Notes: generated from the sequence alone by a model not told the origin. Positions 7,428 through 16,800 are shown, numbered from the stretch's first letter. The stretch: DNA of 17,163 bases from Caulobacteraceae bacterium (GCA_947484535.1 CANKPO010000004.1:1-17163); one strand, 5' to 3'. Numbers and translations are program-made.

Positions 7428-7985
7428 CTAGCGGCCCGTTGGGTCGTCGGCCTGGTTCCTTTGTCGATCCACCTGTTGTTGCCAATAGTTTGCGCCGTCA
7501 TCGGGCTTGAAGAAGGCCTTGGGTGCGCCGCTCTTGGCCATCACCGCAAAGCTATTGGTCTTGGCATCATAGATCAGGGTGTCGCCATTGGGCCGCGACA
7601 GGGTCTGGGATCCCTTGGGTGGCCTGCTGGTAAAGGCGTGGGCCTTGGCGACATAGTCATCTAGCCGGTCGGCATTGAAGGCCTTGCCATTGCGTTCAAA
7701 CTGGCGCTCGGCGCTTTCTTGGGCGTTATAGCGGCGGGTTTCGCCCCACATGGGCACGCCATCGACCAGGGGCACATCGTCTACCGCCGAACGCTCACGT
7801 TCAGGTCGCCGCCCGCCTTGAACGTCAGATCGGTCCTGAGGCTCGGCCCGGCTATCGGGCTCATCCGTCCGCGCCTCAGCCCGGTCACGGCTCGGAACAG
7901 CCGACGGGCCTGCATCGCAAGACCAGAGACCACCTAAGGTTAGAACGGCCAAGGCCGATAGGGCGACGCCCTTGATTATACGCAT
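7428..7985 (-). CDS. Putative lipoprotein with possible colicin/pyocin-like (BECR-fold) C-terminal domain
   Basis: A 185-residue protein with a lipoprotein signal: Lys/Arg-containing start, hydrophobic core, and a lipobox-like LWSC with Cys23 (Trp at -2 is unusual). Residues 31-72 form a charged Asp/Arg/Glu linker. Residues 85-170 form a compact domain with QFERNGKAFN, DDYVAKAHAF, RPNGDTLIYDAKTNSFAV and GAPKAFFKPDDGANYW. This pattern resembles domains labelled pyocin large subunit-like and related BECR-fold RNase toxins, as I recall them; those usually have F-x-K-H-G where this reads F-E-R-N-G, so the likely catalytic His is absent. It may be a domesticated or non-catalytic relative. Divergent from coaBC; followed in the same frame by the membrane gene. 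Confidence 0.6.
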   Translation of the reverse strand: MRIIKGVALSALAVLTLGGLWSCDAGPSAVPSRDRAEARTDEPDSRAEPQDRSDVQGGRRPERERSAVDDVPLVDGVPMWGETRRYNAQESAERQFERNGKAFNADRLDDYVAKAHAFTSRPPKGSQTLSRPNGDTLIYDAKTNSFAVMAKSGAPKAFFKPDDGANYWQQQVDRQRNQADDPTGR

Positions 7986-8132
7986 TTCTAGCCCCCATAT
8001 TCACCATCTAAAGTAGATTGACTCCGATGTTCGGCCTTGTCAAACGCAGGGCTTAGAGGGCGAGCGCTCACGCCATTTGCCCGCCTGCCCGCAAAGCGCT
8101 ATGCAATCGCTCTGGCTTGGGAGCACAGCACG

Positions 8133-9335
8133 GTGAGTGACAAACGGGTCCTGTTGATCGTGGGCGGTGGTATTGCCGCCTACAAATGCCTTGAGCTGGT
8201 GCGCCTCTTGCGCAAGTCGGGCATTGCGGTGCGCTGTATCCTGACCAAGGGCGGCGAAGCCTTTGTCACCCCCCTGTCGCTGGCGGCCCTGTCCGAGGAC
8301 CGGGTCTATCAGGAGCTGTTCTCGCTGACCGATGAGGCCGAGATGGGCCATATTCAGCTGTCGCGGTCTGCCGATCTGGTTGTGGTCGCTCCGGCGACAG
8401 CAGACCTGATGGCCAGAGCCGCCAATGGGCTGGCCAATGATCTGGCGACGACAGCCTTGCTCGCCACCGATAAGCCGGTCCTGATGGCCCCGGCCATGAA
8501 TGTGCGGATGTGGAACCATCCCGCCACCCAACGCAATATCGCCACCCTCGCTGGCGACGGAATCAGCTTTGTCGGACCCGATGAGGGGGCTATGGCCTGC
8601 GGTGAATTTGGACCGGGCCGTATGGCCGAACCCGCCGCCATCTTTGTCGCCATCATGGAGCGCTTTACCCAAGAGCCGGTTTTGGACCTGCCGCTCAAGG
8701 GACGCCGCGCCCTGGTCACGGCAGGTCCGACCGTCGAGCCCATTGATCCCGTCCGTCTGATCACCAACCGCTCGAGCGGCAAACAGGGCTTTGCGATTGC
8801 ACAGGCCTTGAGTGCGCTGGGGGCTGAGGTGACGCTGGTCGCCGGACCCGTTGCCCTGCCCACCCCGCCCGGCGTGCACCGCATTGACGTCGAGACCGCG
8901 ATCCAGATGCAGGCTGCCTGCCAAGCGGCGCTTCCCACCGATGTCGCCATCTGTGTGGCCGCCGTCGCCGACTGGCGCCCCGCTGAAGAGGGTGCCCTCA
9001 AGATCAAGAAGGGGCCAGACGGTCCGCCCGCCATCAACCTGATCGAAAACCCGGACATCTTGGCGGGCCTTGCCGCCCAAGGTCCAAACCGTCCCAAGCT
9101 GGTCATCGGCTTTGCGGCGGAAACCAACGATGTCGAAGCCCATGCCCGCGCCAAACTGACCAAAAAGGGCTGCGACTGGGTCATCGCCAATGATGTGACC
9201 CAGCCCGGTGTGATGGGCGGCGAGGCCAATACGGTTCTGCTCGTCACCCACGAGGGCACCGAACGCTGGGACAAGGCGCCGAAGTCTGATGTCGCCAAAC
9301 TGATCGCCAACCGAATTGCCAAGGCCCTGACATGA
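8133..9335 (+). CDS. coaBC: Bifunctional phosphopantothenoylcysteine decarboxylase/synthetase
   Basis: Carries out two steps of coenzyme A synthesis: CTP-dependent joining of cysteine to 4'-phosphopantothenate (CoaB) and FMN-dependent decarboxylation (CoaC). In the 400-residue product the N-terminal CoaC half has GGGIAAYK (11-18), catalytic His73 in [16 protein letters not shown] (120-127) and Cys156 in [16 protein letters not shown]. The CoaB half has [29 protein letters not shown] (276-283) and KIKK (290-293). I chose GTG at 8133 because GGGAG lies nine bases upstream and the protein then begins [12 protein letters not shown] as in the family; a TTG 96 bases upstream would add an unconserved extension. 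It overlaps dut by ATGA. Confidence 0.95.
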   Translation: MSDKRVLLIVGGGIAAYKCLELVRLLRKSGIAVRCILTKGGEAFVTPLSLAALSEDRVYQELFSLTDEAEMGHIQLSRSADLVVVAPATADLMARAANGLANDLATTALLATDKPVLMAPAMNVRMWNHPATQRNIATLAGDGISFVGPDEGAMACGEFGPGRMAEPAAIFVAIMERFTQEPVLDLPLKGRRALVTAGPTVEPIDPVRLITNRSSGKQGFAIAQALSALGAEVTLVAGPVALPTPPGVHRIDVETAIQMQAACQAALPTDVAICVAAVADWRPAEEGALKIKKGPDGPPAINLIENPDILAGLAAQGPNRPKLVIGFAAETNDVEAHARAKLTKKGCDWVIANDVTQPGVMGGEANTVLLVTHEGTERWDKAPKSDVAKLIANRIAKALT

Positions 9336-9805
9336 CCCTCGCCACTGGACTTGCCGCCCCAACCATCGCTGTGGTGCAGATGGATCATGCCCAAGGCCTG
9401 CCCCTGCCAGCCTATGAGACCTCGGGTGCTGCCGGGATGGATCTGCGCGCCGCCGTTGGGGATGAGGCCCCGGTGACCCTGCGCCCCGGTTCACGCGCCA
9501 TGATTCCGACGGGGCTCTCCATCGCCGCTCCCGCAGGCTTTGAGGTTCAGGTTCGACCCCGGTCGGGCTTGGCCGCTAAGGCGGGCATCACCTGCCTCAA
9601 CAGCCCCGGCACGGTCGACAGCGACTATCGCGGCGAACTGAAGGTAATCTTGATCAATCTGGGTGCTGAGGACTTCATCATTCGGCGCGGTGAGCGCATT
9701 GCCCAGATGGTGGTTGCACCGGTGGTGCAAGCCCAGTGGCAGTTGGTCGAGAGCCTCGATGAGACCGCACGCGGCGCGGGCGGCTTTGGCTCGACCGGAG
9801 TCTAG
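9332..9805 (+). CDS. dut: Deoxyuridine 5'-triphosphate nucleotidohydrolase (dUTPase)
   Basis: Hydrolyses dUTP to dUMP and pyrophosphate, keeping uracil out of DNA and supplying dTMP synthesis. All five trimeric dUTPase motifs are present in the 157-residue product: GAAGMDLRA (33-41), RPRSGLA (75-81), [14 protein letters not shown] (92-105), [10 protein letters not shown] (119-128) and the C-terminal RGAGGFGST (147-155). The ATG overlaps the coaBC stop (ATGA), a conserved coaBC-dut arrangement in many proteobacteria. Its TAG stop shares the CTAG at 9802-9805 with the stop of convergent dapB. Confidence 0.97.
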   Translation: MTLATGLAAPTIAVVQMDHAQGLPLPAYETSGAAGMDLRAAVGDEAPVTLRPGSRAMIPTGLSIAAPAGFEVQVRPRSGLAAKAGITCLNSPGTVDSDYRGELKVILINLGAEDFIIRRGERIAQMVVAPVVQAQWQLVESLDETARGAGGFGSTGV

Positions 9806-10626
9806 GCCTTCAGGCCCAAGACATCTTGCATGTCATAGAGCCCGGGCTTGGTCTGGGCGACGGCCCAAAGGGCAGCCTCCACCGCGCCCCGGGCGAAAAG
9901 TCCCCGGTCGCGCGCCGAATGGGACAGGGTCAAGATCTCGTCTTCCGCCGCAAACAGCACGCTGTGCTCGCCGACAATGCCGCCGCCGCGCAGGACACTA
10001 AAGCCGATATCGCCTTCCTTGCGCGGGCCGGTCAGGCCATCGCGGCCCCGGTCGGAATGGCTGGCCAGATCAATGCCGCGCCCGGCTGCTGCCGCCTCGC
10101 CCAACATCAGGGCGGTTCCAGAAGGGGCGTCGATCTTGCGGCGATGATGGGCCTCTAGCACCTCAATATCATAGGCCTTGGGTCCCAGTGCCCGTGCTGC
10201 CTGACGCACAAGACCGAGCAGCATATTGACGCCGAGGGAAAAGTTGCCCGAACGGACAATGACGATCTGGGTTGCCGCCGCAGCCAGCAGAGCCTCATCT
10301 TCGGCATCAAATCCGGTTGAGCCTATGATCAGGGCCGGACGAATGCTTCCGACAGCGCGAGGCTCGGCGCAGGACCGCGCCAAGGCGGCAGAGGCCTTGG
10401 GCAGGGTGAAATCAATAATGACGCGACTGGCCTCGATGGCCTCAACCGCTGAGGTCAGGATGCGCGACCCGCTGAGGCTGCCCTCGGTTCCCACGCGATC
10501 AAACAGGGCGCTGACCGTCACATCGCCTTGGGCTTCACTGCGGCTATCCAACGCAGCGGTCACGACCTGGCCCATACGCCCAAGGGCCCCGGCAACACCG
10601 ATAGTGACAGCTGATGACGAGGCCAT
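9802..10626 (-). CDS. dapB: 4-hydroxy-tetrahydrodipicolinate reductase
   Basis: NAD(P)H-dependent reductase of the diaminopimelate/lysine pathway, feeding peptidoglycan. The 274-residue protein has the N-terminal nucleotide-binding loop [11 protein letters not shown] (10-20), [13 protein letters not shown] and the substrate-binding signature [16 protein letters not shown] (158-173) with the catalytic His pair 160-161 and Lys164. AAGGAAAG upstream of the ATG is a good ribosome site. It has a candidate promoter and transcribes away from maeB. The last four bases overlap dut on the other strand. Confidence 0.97.
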   Translation of the reverse strand: MASSSAVTIGVAGALGRMGQVVTAALDSRSEAQGDVTVSALFDRVGTEGSLSGSRILTSAVEAIEASRVIIDFTLPKASAALARSCAEPRAVGSIRPALIIGSTGFDAEDEALLAAAATQIVIVRSGNFSLGVNMLLGLVRQAARALGPKAYDIEVLEAHHRRKIDAPSGTALMLGEAAAAGRGIDLASHSDRGRDGLTGPRKEGDIGFSVLRGGGIVGEHSVLFAAEDEILTLSHSARDRGLFARGAVEAALWAVAQTKPGLYDMQDVLGLKA

Positions 10627-10657
10627 AACGAACCGCTTTCCTTGAACAATGGGTCAA

Positions 10658-10687
10658 TTGATAGACCGCCATCTGTCGCAACATCAA
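10658..10687 (-). promoter_or_regulatory. Candidate dapB promoter
   Basis: On the minus strand TTGATG (10687-10682), an 18-base spacer and TATCAA (10663-10658), about 32 bases before the dapB ATG. Boxes match sigma-70 consensus moderately. Confidence 0.4.
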
Positions 10688-10855
10688 TGGCACAAAACCC
10701 TAAACAGATGTTTGAATAGGCCCCCATCGGGATATTTACCCTATTTATTCGGTAGAATTTGCCCCAACCCCTCATGGATGCGGTTGTGACAAGGGGGCGG
10801 CCTCGTTAGGGTGCGGCCTCAATTTGAACTTGGCTTGCAAGATCCGCGGGACATC

Positions 10856-13147
<2,292 letters not shown>

Positions 13148-13154
13148 AGATTAT

Positions 13155-13188
13155 CCCTCCAGAGGCACCCTTGGCTGCCTGTGGAGGG
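13155..13188. terminator. Hairpin between convergent maeB and the zinc operon
   Basis: CCCTCCA (13155-13161) pairs with TGGAGGG (13182-13188), then after a G-G mismatch AGGCA (13163-13167) pairs with TGCCT (13176-13180), leaving an eight-base loop. It begins eight bases past the maeB stop and 15 bases beyond the stop of the opposing GTPase gene. No proper U-run follows on either strand, so it may work with Rho or as an mRNA 3' end. Confidence 0.5.
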
Positions 13189-13202
13189 GTCTATCCTTCA
13201 GC

Positions 13203-14273
13203 CTAGGCCGCGCAGGCCTCAAAGCCTGCCCGCAGCTTGGCCTCGTCAAGATCGCGGCCAATGAAGACCAGACGGCTGTGACGCTGATCGGTGGCGTTCC
13301 AAGGGCGCTGGAAGTCGCCTTCCAGGATCATGTGCACGGCCTGAAAGACCAGACGCCGCTCATCGCCCGCGACATCGATAATGCCCTTGGCCCGCAGGAT
13401 GTCGGGGCCTTGCGCCGCCAGAAGGTCATTGAGCCAGGTCGTAATCTTGCCCCCATCGACCGGGCGGTCGAGGCGCAGGCTGATGCCGCGAATATCGTCA
13501 TCATGAATGTCCGACGCCTTGGCATGGCCATGGTCGTGATGATGGTGATGGCCGTGGTCATGCCCATGATCGTGGTCACAATGTTCGTCGTGAACATGGC
13601 CATCCTCGCCATGGGCGGGGTTGAGGAACTCTGGCTCGATGGAGACGATCCGCTCCAGATCAAAGCCGCCTCGGCCCAAAATCGCATCGAGCGGCACGTT
13701 CGAGCGCTGGGCCCGGTGGATAGGGGCAAGCGGATTGAGACGGCGCAGGCGGGCCTCGACCATGCGCAGGTCCTGCTCGGACACCAGATCGGTCTTGTTC
13801 AAGACAATCTGATCGGCAAAGGCAATCTGCTCGCGCGCCTCGCGGCTGTCTGACAGGCGAAGGAGCACATGCTTGGCATCCACCACCGTGGTGACGCTAT
13901 CGAGCTGGGTGCGGGCCTTGACGTCCTCATCAACAAAGAAGGTCTGGGCCACGGGTCCGGGATCGGCCAAGCCTGTGGTTTCAATAATGATCGCGTCAAA
14001 GCCGCCCTTGCGCTTCATCAGGCCCGACAGGACCCGGATCAGGTCGCCGCGCACCGTGCAGCAGACGCAGCCATTATTCATCTCAAAGACCTCTTCGTCA
14101 GCACCGACGATCAGGTCATTATCGATACCGATCTCGCCAAACTCATTGACGATCACCGCATAACGCTTGCCATGGTCCTCCGACAGGATGCGGTTGAGCA
14201 AGGTGGTCTTACCGGCACCGAGATAGCCGGTCAGGACGGTAACGGGGGTCTTTGAGACGGGAGCTTGGGTCAT
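13203..14273 (-). CDS. COG0523 (CobW/YjiA/ZNG1-type) GTPase with His-rich metal-binding stretch
   Basis: G3E-family GTPase and probable zinc metallochaperone. The 356-residue product has Walker A GYLGAGKT (16-23), NEFGEIG (43-49), the metal-binding CxCC motif GCVCC (Cys69, Cys71, Cys72), ETTGLADPGP (98-107), the guanine-specificity NKTD (159-162), and a CobW C-terminal domain ending near RPWNATDQRHSRLVFIG. Between the domains residues 221-257 contain 16 histidines. It is the last gene of a znuC-znuB operon, 42 bases after znuB, with a Zur-like site upstream, which favours zinc over cobalamin. No cobalamin genes are nearby. The exact client protein cannot be told from sequence. Confidence 0.9.
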   Translation of the reverse strand: MTQAPVSKTPVTVLTGYLGAGKTTLLNRILSEDHGKRYAVIVNEFGEIGIDNDLIVGADEEVFEMNNGCVCCTVRGDLIRVLSGLMKRKGGFDAIIIETTGLADPGPVAQTFFVDEDVKARTQLDSVTTVVDAKHVLLRLSDSREAREQIAFADQIVLNKTDLVSEQDLRMVEARLRRLNPLAPIHRAQRSNVPLDAILGRGGFDLERIVSIEPEFLNPAHGEDGHVHDEHCDHDHGHDHGHHHHHDHGHAKASDIHDDDIRGISLRLDRPVDGGKITTWLNDLLAAQGPDILRAKGIIDVAGDERRLVFQAVHMILEGDFQRPWNATDQRHSRLVFIGRDLDEAKLRAGFEACAA

Positions 14274-14315
14274 GGGGGAACTCTTACAGACAAGGTCGCA
14301 TCAGGAAAAGCGGGT

Positions 14316-15173
14316 TCAGCCTTCCAGATGGGTACGGCCGGGCAGGTTTTGAAGCAGGCCATTGTTAGACCCCACCAGCGCCGATAGGGCAAAGAGGCTC
14401 GCCGCCGTCAAGGTCATGGTCGCGCCGGGCTCGGCCCCGAATCGATGGGCGAGGAACAGGCCCGCGCCGCTGGACAGGGCCGAGATCAGCACCGCCGTCC
14501 CCGCCTGCCCGATATAGCTGCGCGCCCAAAACCGAGCGGCGGCGGCAGGGATCATCATCAGGCCAACCGTCATCAGGGCCCCAAAGGCCCTAAAACCCGC
14601 CACCAGATTAAGCGCGACCAACAGCATCAACAGCAGGTGAAGTAGGCCGCCCGGCAGGCCTGAGGCCCGCATAAAGACCGGATCGGCGCTCTCGGCCAAA
14701 AATCCGCGAATGAAGAGGGCCAGCGCAAAGAGGGTTGCGGTCGCAGCCCCCGCTGAGACCAAGAGGGCGGTAGTATCCAGCCCCTTGGCGGCGCCAAACA
14801 GGAGATCAAACACCACCTCGGCATTGGCATTGCGTCCCAAGATCAAGACGCCAAGGGCCAGAGCGCTGAGATAGAAGACGGCAAAGGCGGCATCCTCGGG
14901 CAAGCGCTTGGTGCGGGCCAGCAGACTGGACAGACCGGCAACGACAAAGCCCGCGATGAGCGCCCCAATCGTCATGGCCACAGGATCAGGACCGGCAATC
15001 AGATAGGCGAGGGCCGCGCCCGGCAAAATGCCGTGGGACAGGGCGTCACCGACCAGGCTCATGCGCCGTGCGATCAATAGGACGCCAAGCGGCGCACCGC
15101 CCAAGGCGAGGGCAAGACCCCCCGCAAGCGCCATAGGCAGGGCAAATTCGGCACCAGAATGGACGGCGCTCAC
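14316..15173 (-). CDS. znuB: Zinc ABC transporter permease
   Basis: Membrane permease of the ABC-3 metal family, pairing with ZnuC to import zinc delivered by a periplasmic ZnuA. The 285-residue protein is mostly hydrophobic with several predicted helices and carries the family stretch ARRMSLVGDALSHGILPG in its N-terminal part, which contacts the ATPase, plus GFRAFGALMTVGLMMIPAA. I chose GTG at 15173 because GTGA overlaps the znuC stop by four bases and the length fits the family; the frame stays open further upstream, but that stretch merely mirrors the znuC coding sequence. Substrate assignment (zinc, not manganese) rests on the COG0523 neighbour and the Zur-like operator. Confidence 0.88.
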   Translation of the reverse strand: MSAVHSGAEFALPMALAGGLALALGGAPLGVLLIARRMSLVGDALSHGILPGAALAYLIAGPDPVAMTIGALIAGFVVAGLSSLLARTKRLPEDAAFAVFYLSALALGVLILGRNANAEVVFDLLFGAAKGLDTTALLVSAGAATATLFALALFIRGFLAESADPVFMRASGLPGGLLHLLLMLLVALNLVAGFRAFGALMTVGLMMIPAAAARFWARSYIGQAGTAVLISALSSGAGLFLAHRFGAEPGATMTLTAASLFALSALVGSNNGLLQNLPGRTHLEG

Positions 15174-15913
15174 GCCGCATGGTCCCGATGGCAGATCCCA
15201 GCGCCGTCGCTCCAAGCCTCGGACAGGCGCCGTGCGGTCAAGAGGTGCTCTGGGGCCAAGGCCTGCTCGGTTGGGGCCCAAGCGACCTTTTCACGGGCCA
15301 GCAGCAGGGTATCGGCGCAGGTGTCTCGGACCATATCCAGATCATGCAGGACCATCACCACGGTCCGGCCCTCGCTCGGCCAGCGCTTGACCAGGGCAAT
15401 GAGGTCGTCGGTTGTGCGCGCATCAAGGGCGGTAAAGGGCTCATCCAAAAGGATCAGCCGCGCGTCCTGCACCAGAACCCGCGCAAAGAGGGCGCGTTGA
15501 AGCTGGCCACCGGACACAGACCCAAGGGCGCGATCCTCAAAGCCAGACAGGCCCACAGCGCTCATGGCCTCTTCGATCCTGTGACGGTCTTGATGGGTTA
15601 CTGCCCCGAACAGGCCCCGCCGCCCCCAAAGGCCCAAGGCCACCAACTCGCCAATGGTCATTGGAAAGTCGCGATCCACACCATGATCTTGCGGCAGATA
15701 GGCAATCTGGTTCGGCTTTAGACCGCTGCGATCCACGCGGCCCGATAGGGGGGCTAACGCGCCCGCTAGGCCCTTTAGGAGGGTCGACTTGCCAGACCCG
15801 TTTGGACCGACCACCGCCGTGACCCGCGCCTCATCAAAGGCTCCATCCAGATGATGGACCGCTGGACGGCGCTCATAGCCGAGGGTCAGATCGTGAAGAC
15901 GCACCAGACTCAT
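15170..15913 (-). CDS. znuC: Zinc ABC transporter ATP-binding protein
   Basis: ATPase subunit that drives zinc import. The 247-residue product has Walker A GPNGSGKST (36-44), Q-loop Gln75 in YLPQDHGVD, the ABC signature as SVSGGQ (132-137, Val in place of the usual Leu), Walker B LILLDEP (153-159) and the switch His190 in VMVLHDLDMV. ATG at 15913 is preceded at a good distance by TTAGGA; an upstream in-frame start at 15955 would read through the microprotein region with no family similarity. It lies eight bases after the 27-codon reading frame and overlaps znuB by four bases. No znuA is present in the window. Confidence 0.9.
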   Translation of the reverse strand: MSLVRLHDLTLGYERRPAVHHLDGAFDEARVTAVVGPNGSGKSTLLKGLAGALAPLSGRVDRSGLKPNQIAYLPQDHGVDRDFPMTIGELVALGLWGRRGLFGAVTHQDRHRIEEAMSAVGLSGFEDRALGSVSGGQLQRALFARVLVQDARLILLDEPFTALDARTTDDLIALVKRWPSEGRTVVMVLHDLDMVRDTCADTLLLAREKVAWAPTEQALAPEHLLTARRLSEAWSDGAGICHRDHAA

Positions 15914-15921
15914 GAGGTTTC

Positions 15922-16005
15922 CTAAGCGGCCAAGGACCAAAAGACGGCCGCCCACACCAGCGCGGACGCAAGCGCGGCCAGCACCAGGCGGGAAAAGAGG
16001 CTCAT
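15922..16005 (-). CDS. Candidate 27-residue single-helix membrane microprotein
   Basis: An ATG at 16005 opens 27 codons ending TAG (15924-15922). The product begins MSLFSRLVLAALASAL and ends VFWSLAA: one charged residue (Arg6) and an otherwise continuous hydrophobic stretch that would span the membrane once. It lies between a Zur-like palindrome and znuC, with eight bases from its stop to the znuC ATG, so it would be the first gene of the zinc operon. I see no clear Shine-Dalgarno before its ATG. It might be a transporter-associated small subunit or a leader frame, or be a chance open frame; I do not recognise a family. Confidence 0.4.
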   Translation of the reverse strand: MSLFSRLVLAALASALVWAAVFWSLAA

Positions 16006-16047
16006 ATTGACAAGATCTAGGTTAAACTTTCGCATGGGCACGGCTTA

Positions 16048-16068
16048 GCACGTTATAGTGTAACATGC
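16048..16068. promoter_or_regulatory. Zur-like operator upstream of the zinc operon
   Basis: An inverted repeat centred on GTTATAGTGTAAC (16052-16064) and extended by GCA at 16048-16050 and TGC at 16066-16068; 16 of 21 positions are symmetrical. This closely resembles the GTTATAnTATAAC type of site bound by the zinc repressor Zur in alphaproteobacteria. On the minus strand it contains TATAAC, a possible -10 box, so bound repressor would block transcription of the microprotein frame, znuC, znuB and the GTPase. No good -35 box is visible. Regulation is inferred from motif and context. Confidence 0.65.
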
Positions 16069-16136
16069 GAGGCCGTGGTTTTGGCGCTGAAGAGGGCCTC
16101 AATTTGCAGAACCTGCGCCCTCGTGCATGGCTGGCG

Positions 16137-16164
16137 TTGACTCAGGAAAAGACGGCTGTATAAG
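16137..16164 (+). promoter_or_regulatory. Strong candidate promoter for rplU-rpmA
   Basis: TTGACT (16137-16142), a 16-base spacer and TATAAG (16159-16164), nearly consensus sigma-70. Transcription would begin near 16171, about 105 bases before the rplU ATG. The GACTC at 16139-16143 is a GANTC methylation site that overlaps the -35 box. Confidence 0.7.
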
Positions 16165-16175
16165 TCCTGCCTCCG

Positions 16176-16207
16176 CCCGCTGGACCACTAGCGGGCCCAT
16201 CTTTTTT
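16176..16207 (+). terminator. Terminator-like hairpin in the rplU leader (possible attenuator)
   Basis: CCCGCT (16176-16181) pairs with AGCGGG (16190-16195) around an eight-base loop, followed by CCCATC and a run of six T (16202-16207). It begins only a few bases after the predicted transcription start of rplU-rpmA. The six bases between stem and T-run would weaken it as an intrinsic terminator. Its 3' arm can pair instead in a competing hairpin, which is why attenuation rather than plain termination is suggested. Confidence 0.45.
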
Positions 16208-16222
16208 GCGAATAGGGTCTAG
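16188..16222 (+). promoter_or_regulatory. Alternative (antiterminator-like) hairpin in the rplU leader
   Basis: CTAG (16188-16191) pairs with CTAG (16219-16222), and after a three-base bulge GCCC (16195-16198) pairs with GGGT (16215-16218). This uses the AGCGGG arm of the terminator-like hairpin, so both cannot form together, and it places the T-run in a loop. Confidence 0.35.
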
Positions 16223-16275
16223 GCCTCGCCGGTACGTCAAGGCGCGACTAGACTGCACCAGAGAGGCCTAATTCG

Positions 16276-16800
16276 ATGTACGCGGTGATTAAGACCGGCG
16301 GGAAGCAATACCGGGTTCAAGCAGGTGACCTGCTTGTGGTCGAGAAGCTTGACGGCGAACCTGGCGCAGAAGTCGCCTTCAATGAAGTTCTGATGCTCGG
16401 TGAGGGCGCAGACGTCATCGTTGGGGCCCCTGTGGTCGAAGGCGCATCCGTTAAGGGCGCCCTGATTGAAACCCGCAAGGGCGTCAAGGTTAAGGTCTTC
16501 AAGAAGATCCGCCGTCAGGGCTATCGCCGCACCGGCGGCCATCGCCAGCTCGAAACGGTCATTCGCGTGACCTCGGTCAGCGGCGCTGGCCTGAGCGAAA
16601 CCTGGGACGGCACCGTGGACTTTACGCCACGCGCCATTCTCAACGCCAAGGCTCGTGGCCTGACCAATCTGGTCGCCGAGCTGGAAGCTGCCCACGCTCC
16701 CGTGGTTGCTGCGCCTACCGCTGACGCCGCCCCGGCAAAGAAACCCCGTGCAAAGAAGGCGGCTCCAGCAGCAGACGCCTCCGAAGGCGCCGAAGCCTAA
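16276..16800 (+). CDS. rplU: 50S ribosomal protein bL21 with C-terminal extension
   Basis: Large-subunit protein that binds 23S rRNA during 50S assembly. The first hundred or so residues are standard bL21: MYAVIKTGGKQYRVQAGD, VIVGAPVVEGASVKG, and KVFKKIRRQGYRRTGGHRQ. The protein is 174 residues, about 70 longer than the usual 103, and the tail ends in an Ala/Lys-rich run (PAKKPRAKKAAPAADASEGAEA), as seen in some alphaproteobacteria. AGAGG nine bases before the ATG is the ribosome site. It is followed after 28 bases by rpmA, forming the usual two-gene operon, under a near-consensus promoter and an attenuator-like leader. Confidence 0.96.
   Translation: MYAVIKTGGKQYRVQAGDLLVVEKLDGEPGAEVAFNEVLMLGEGADVIVGAPVVEGASVKGALIETRKGVKVKVFKKIRRQGYRRTGGHRQLETVIRVTSVSGAGLSETWDGTVDFTPRAILNAKARGLTNLVAELEAAHAPVVAAPTADAAPAKKPRAKKAAPAADASEGAEA

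Noticed and set aside
8037..8132. Upstream TTG start for coaBC
   Set aside because: It would add 32 residues unlike the family, while GTG at 8133 has a good Shine-Dalgarno and gives the normal N-terminus.
8040..9494. Long open frame on the minus strand opposite coaBC and dut
   Set aside because: It mirrors the codon pattern of two certain genes, has no ribosome site or recognisable domain, and its product is rich in Gly, His and Gln as expected of a GC-rich antisense frame.
10811..10855. Upstream GTG start for maeB
   Set aside because: The 15 extra residues do not look like the family; ATG at 10856 gives the usual start, and this stretch may be leader.
10627..10855. Riboswitch or operator between dapB and maeB
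   Set aside because: I looked for a lysine-type or other known riboswitch on the dapB side and saw no matching long structure, only a short AAACA/TGTTT inverted pair and a moderate promoter.
15174..15281. Longer N-terminus for znuB
   Set aside because: The extension lies wholly within znuC in another frame and is not hydrophobic; the GTGA overlap at 15173-15170 is the expected junction.
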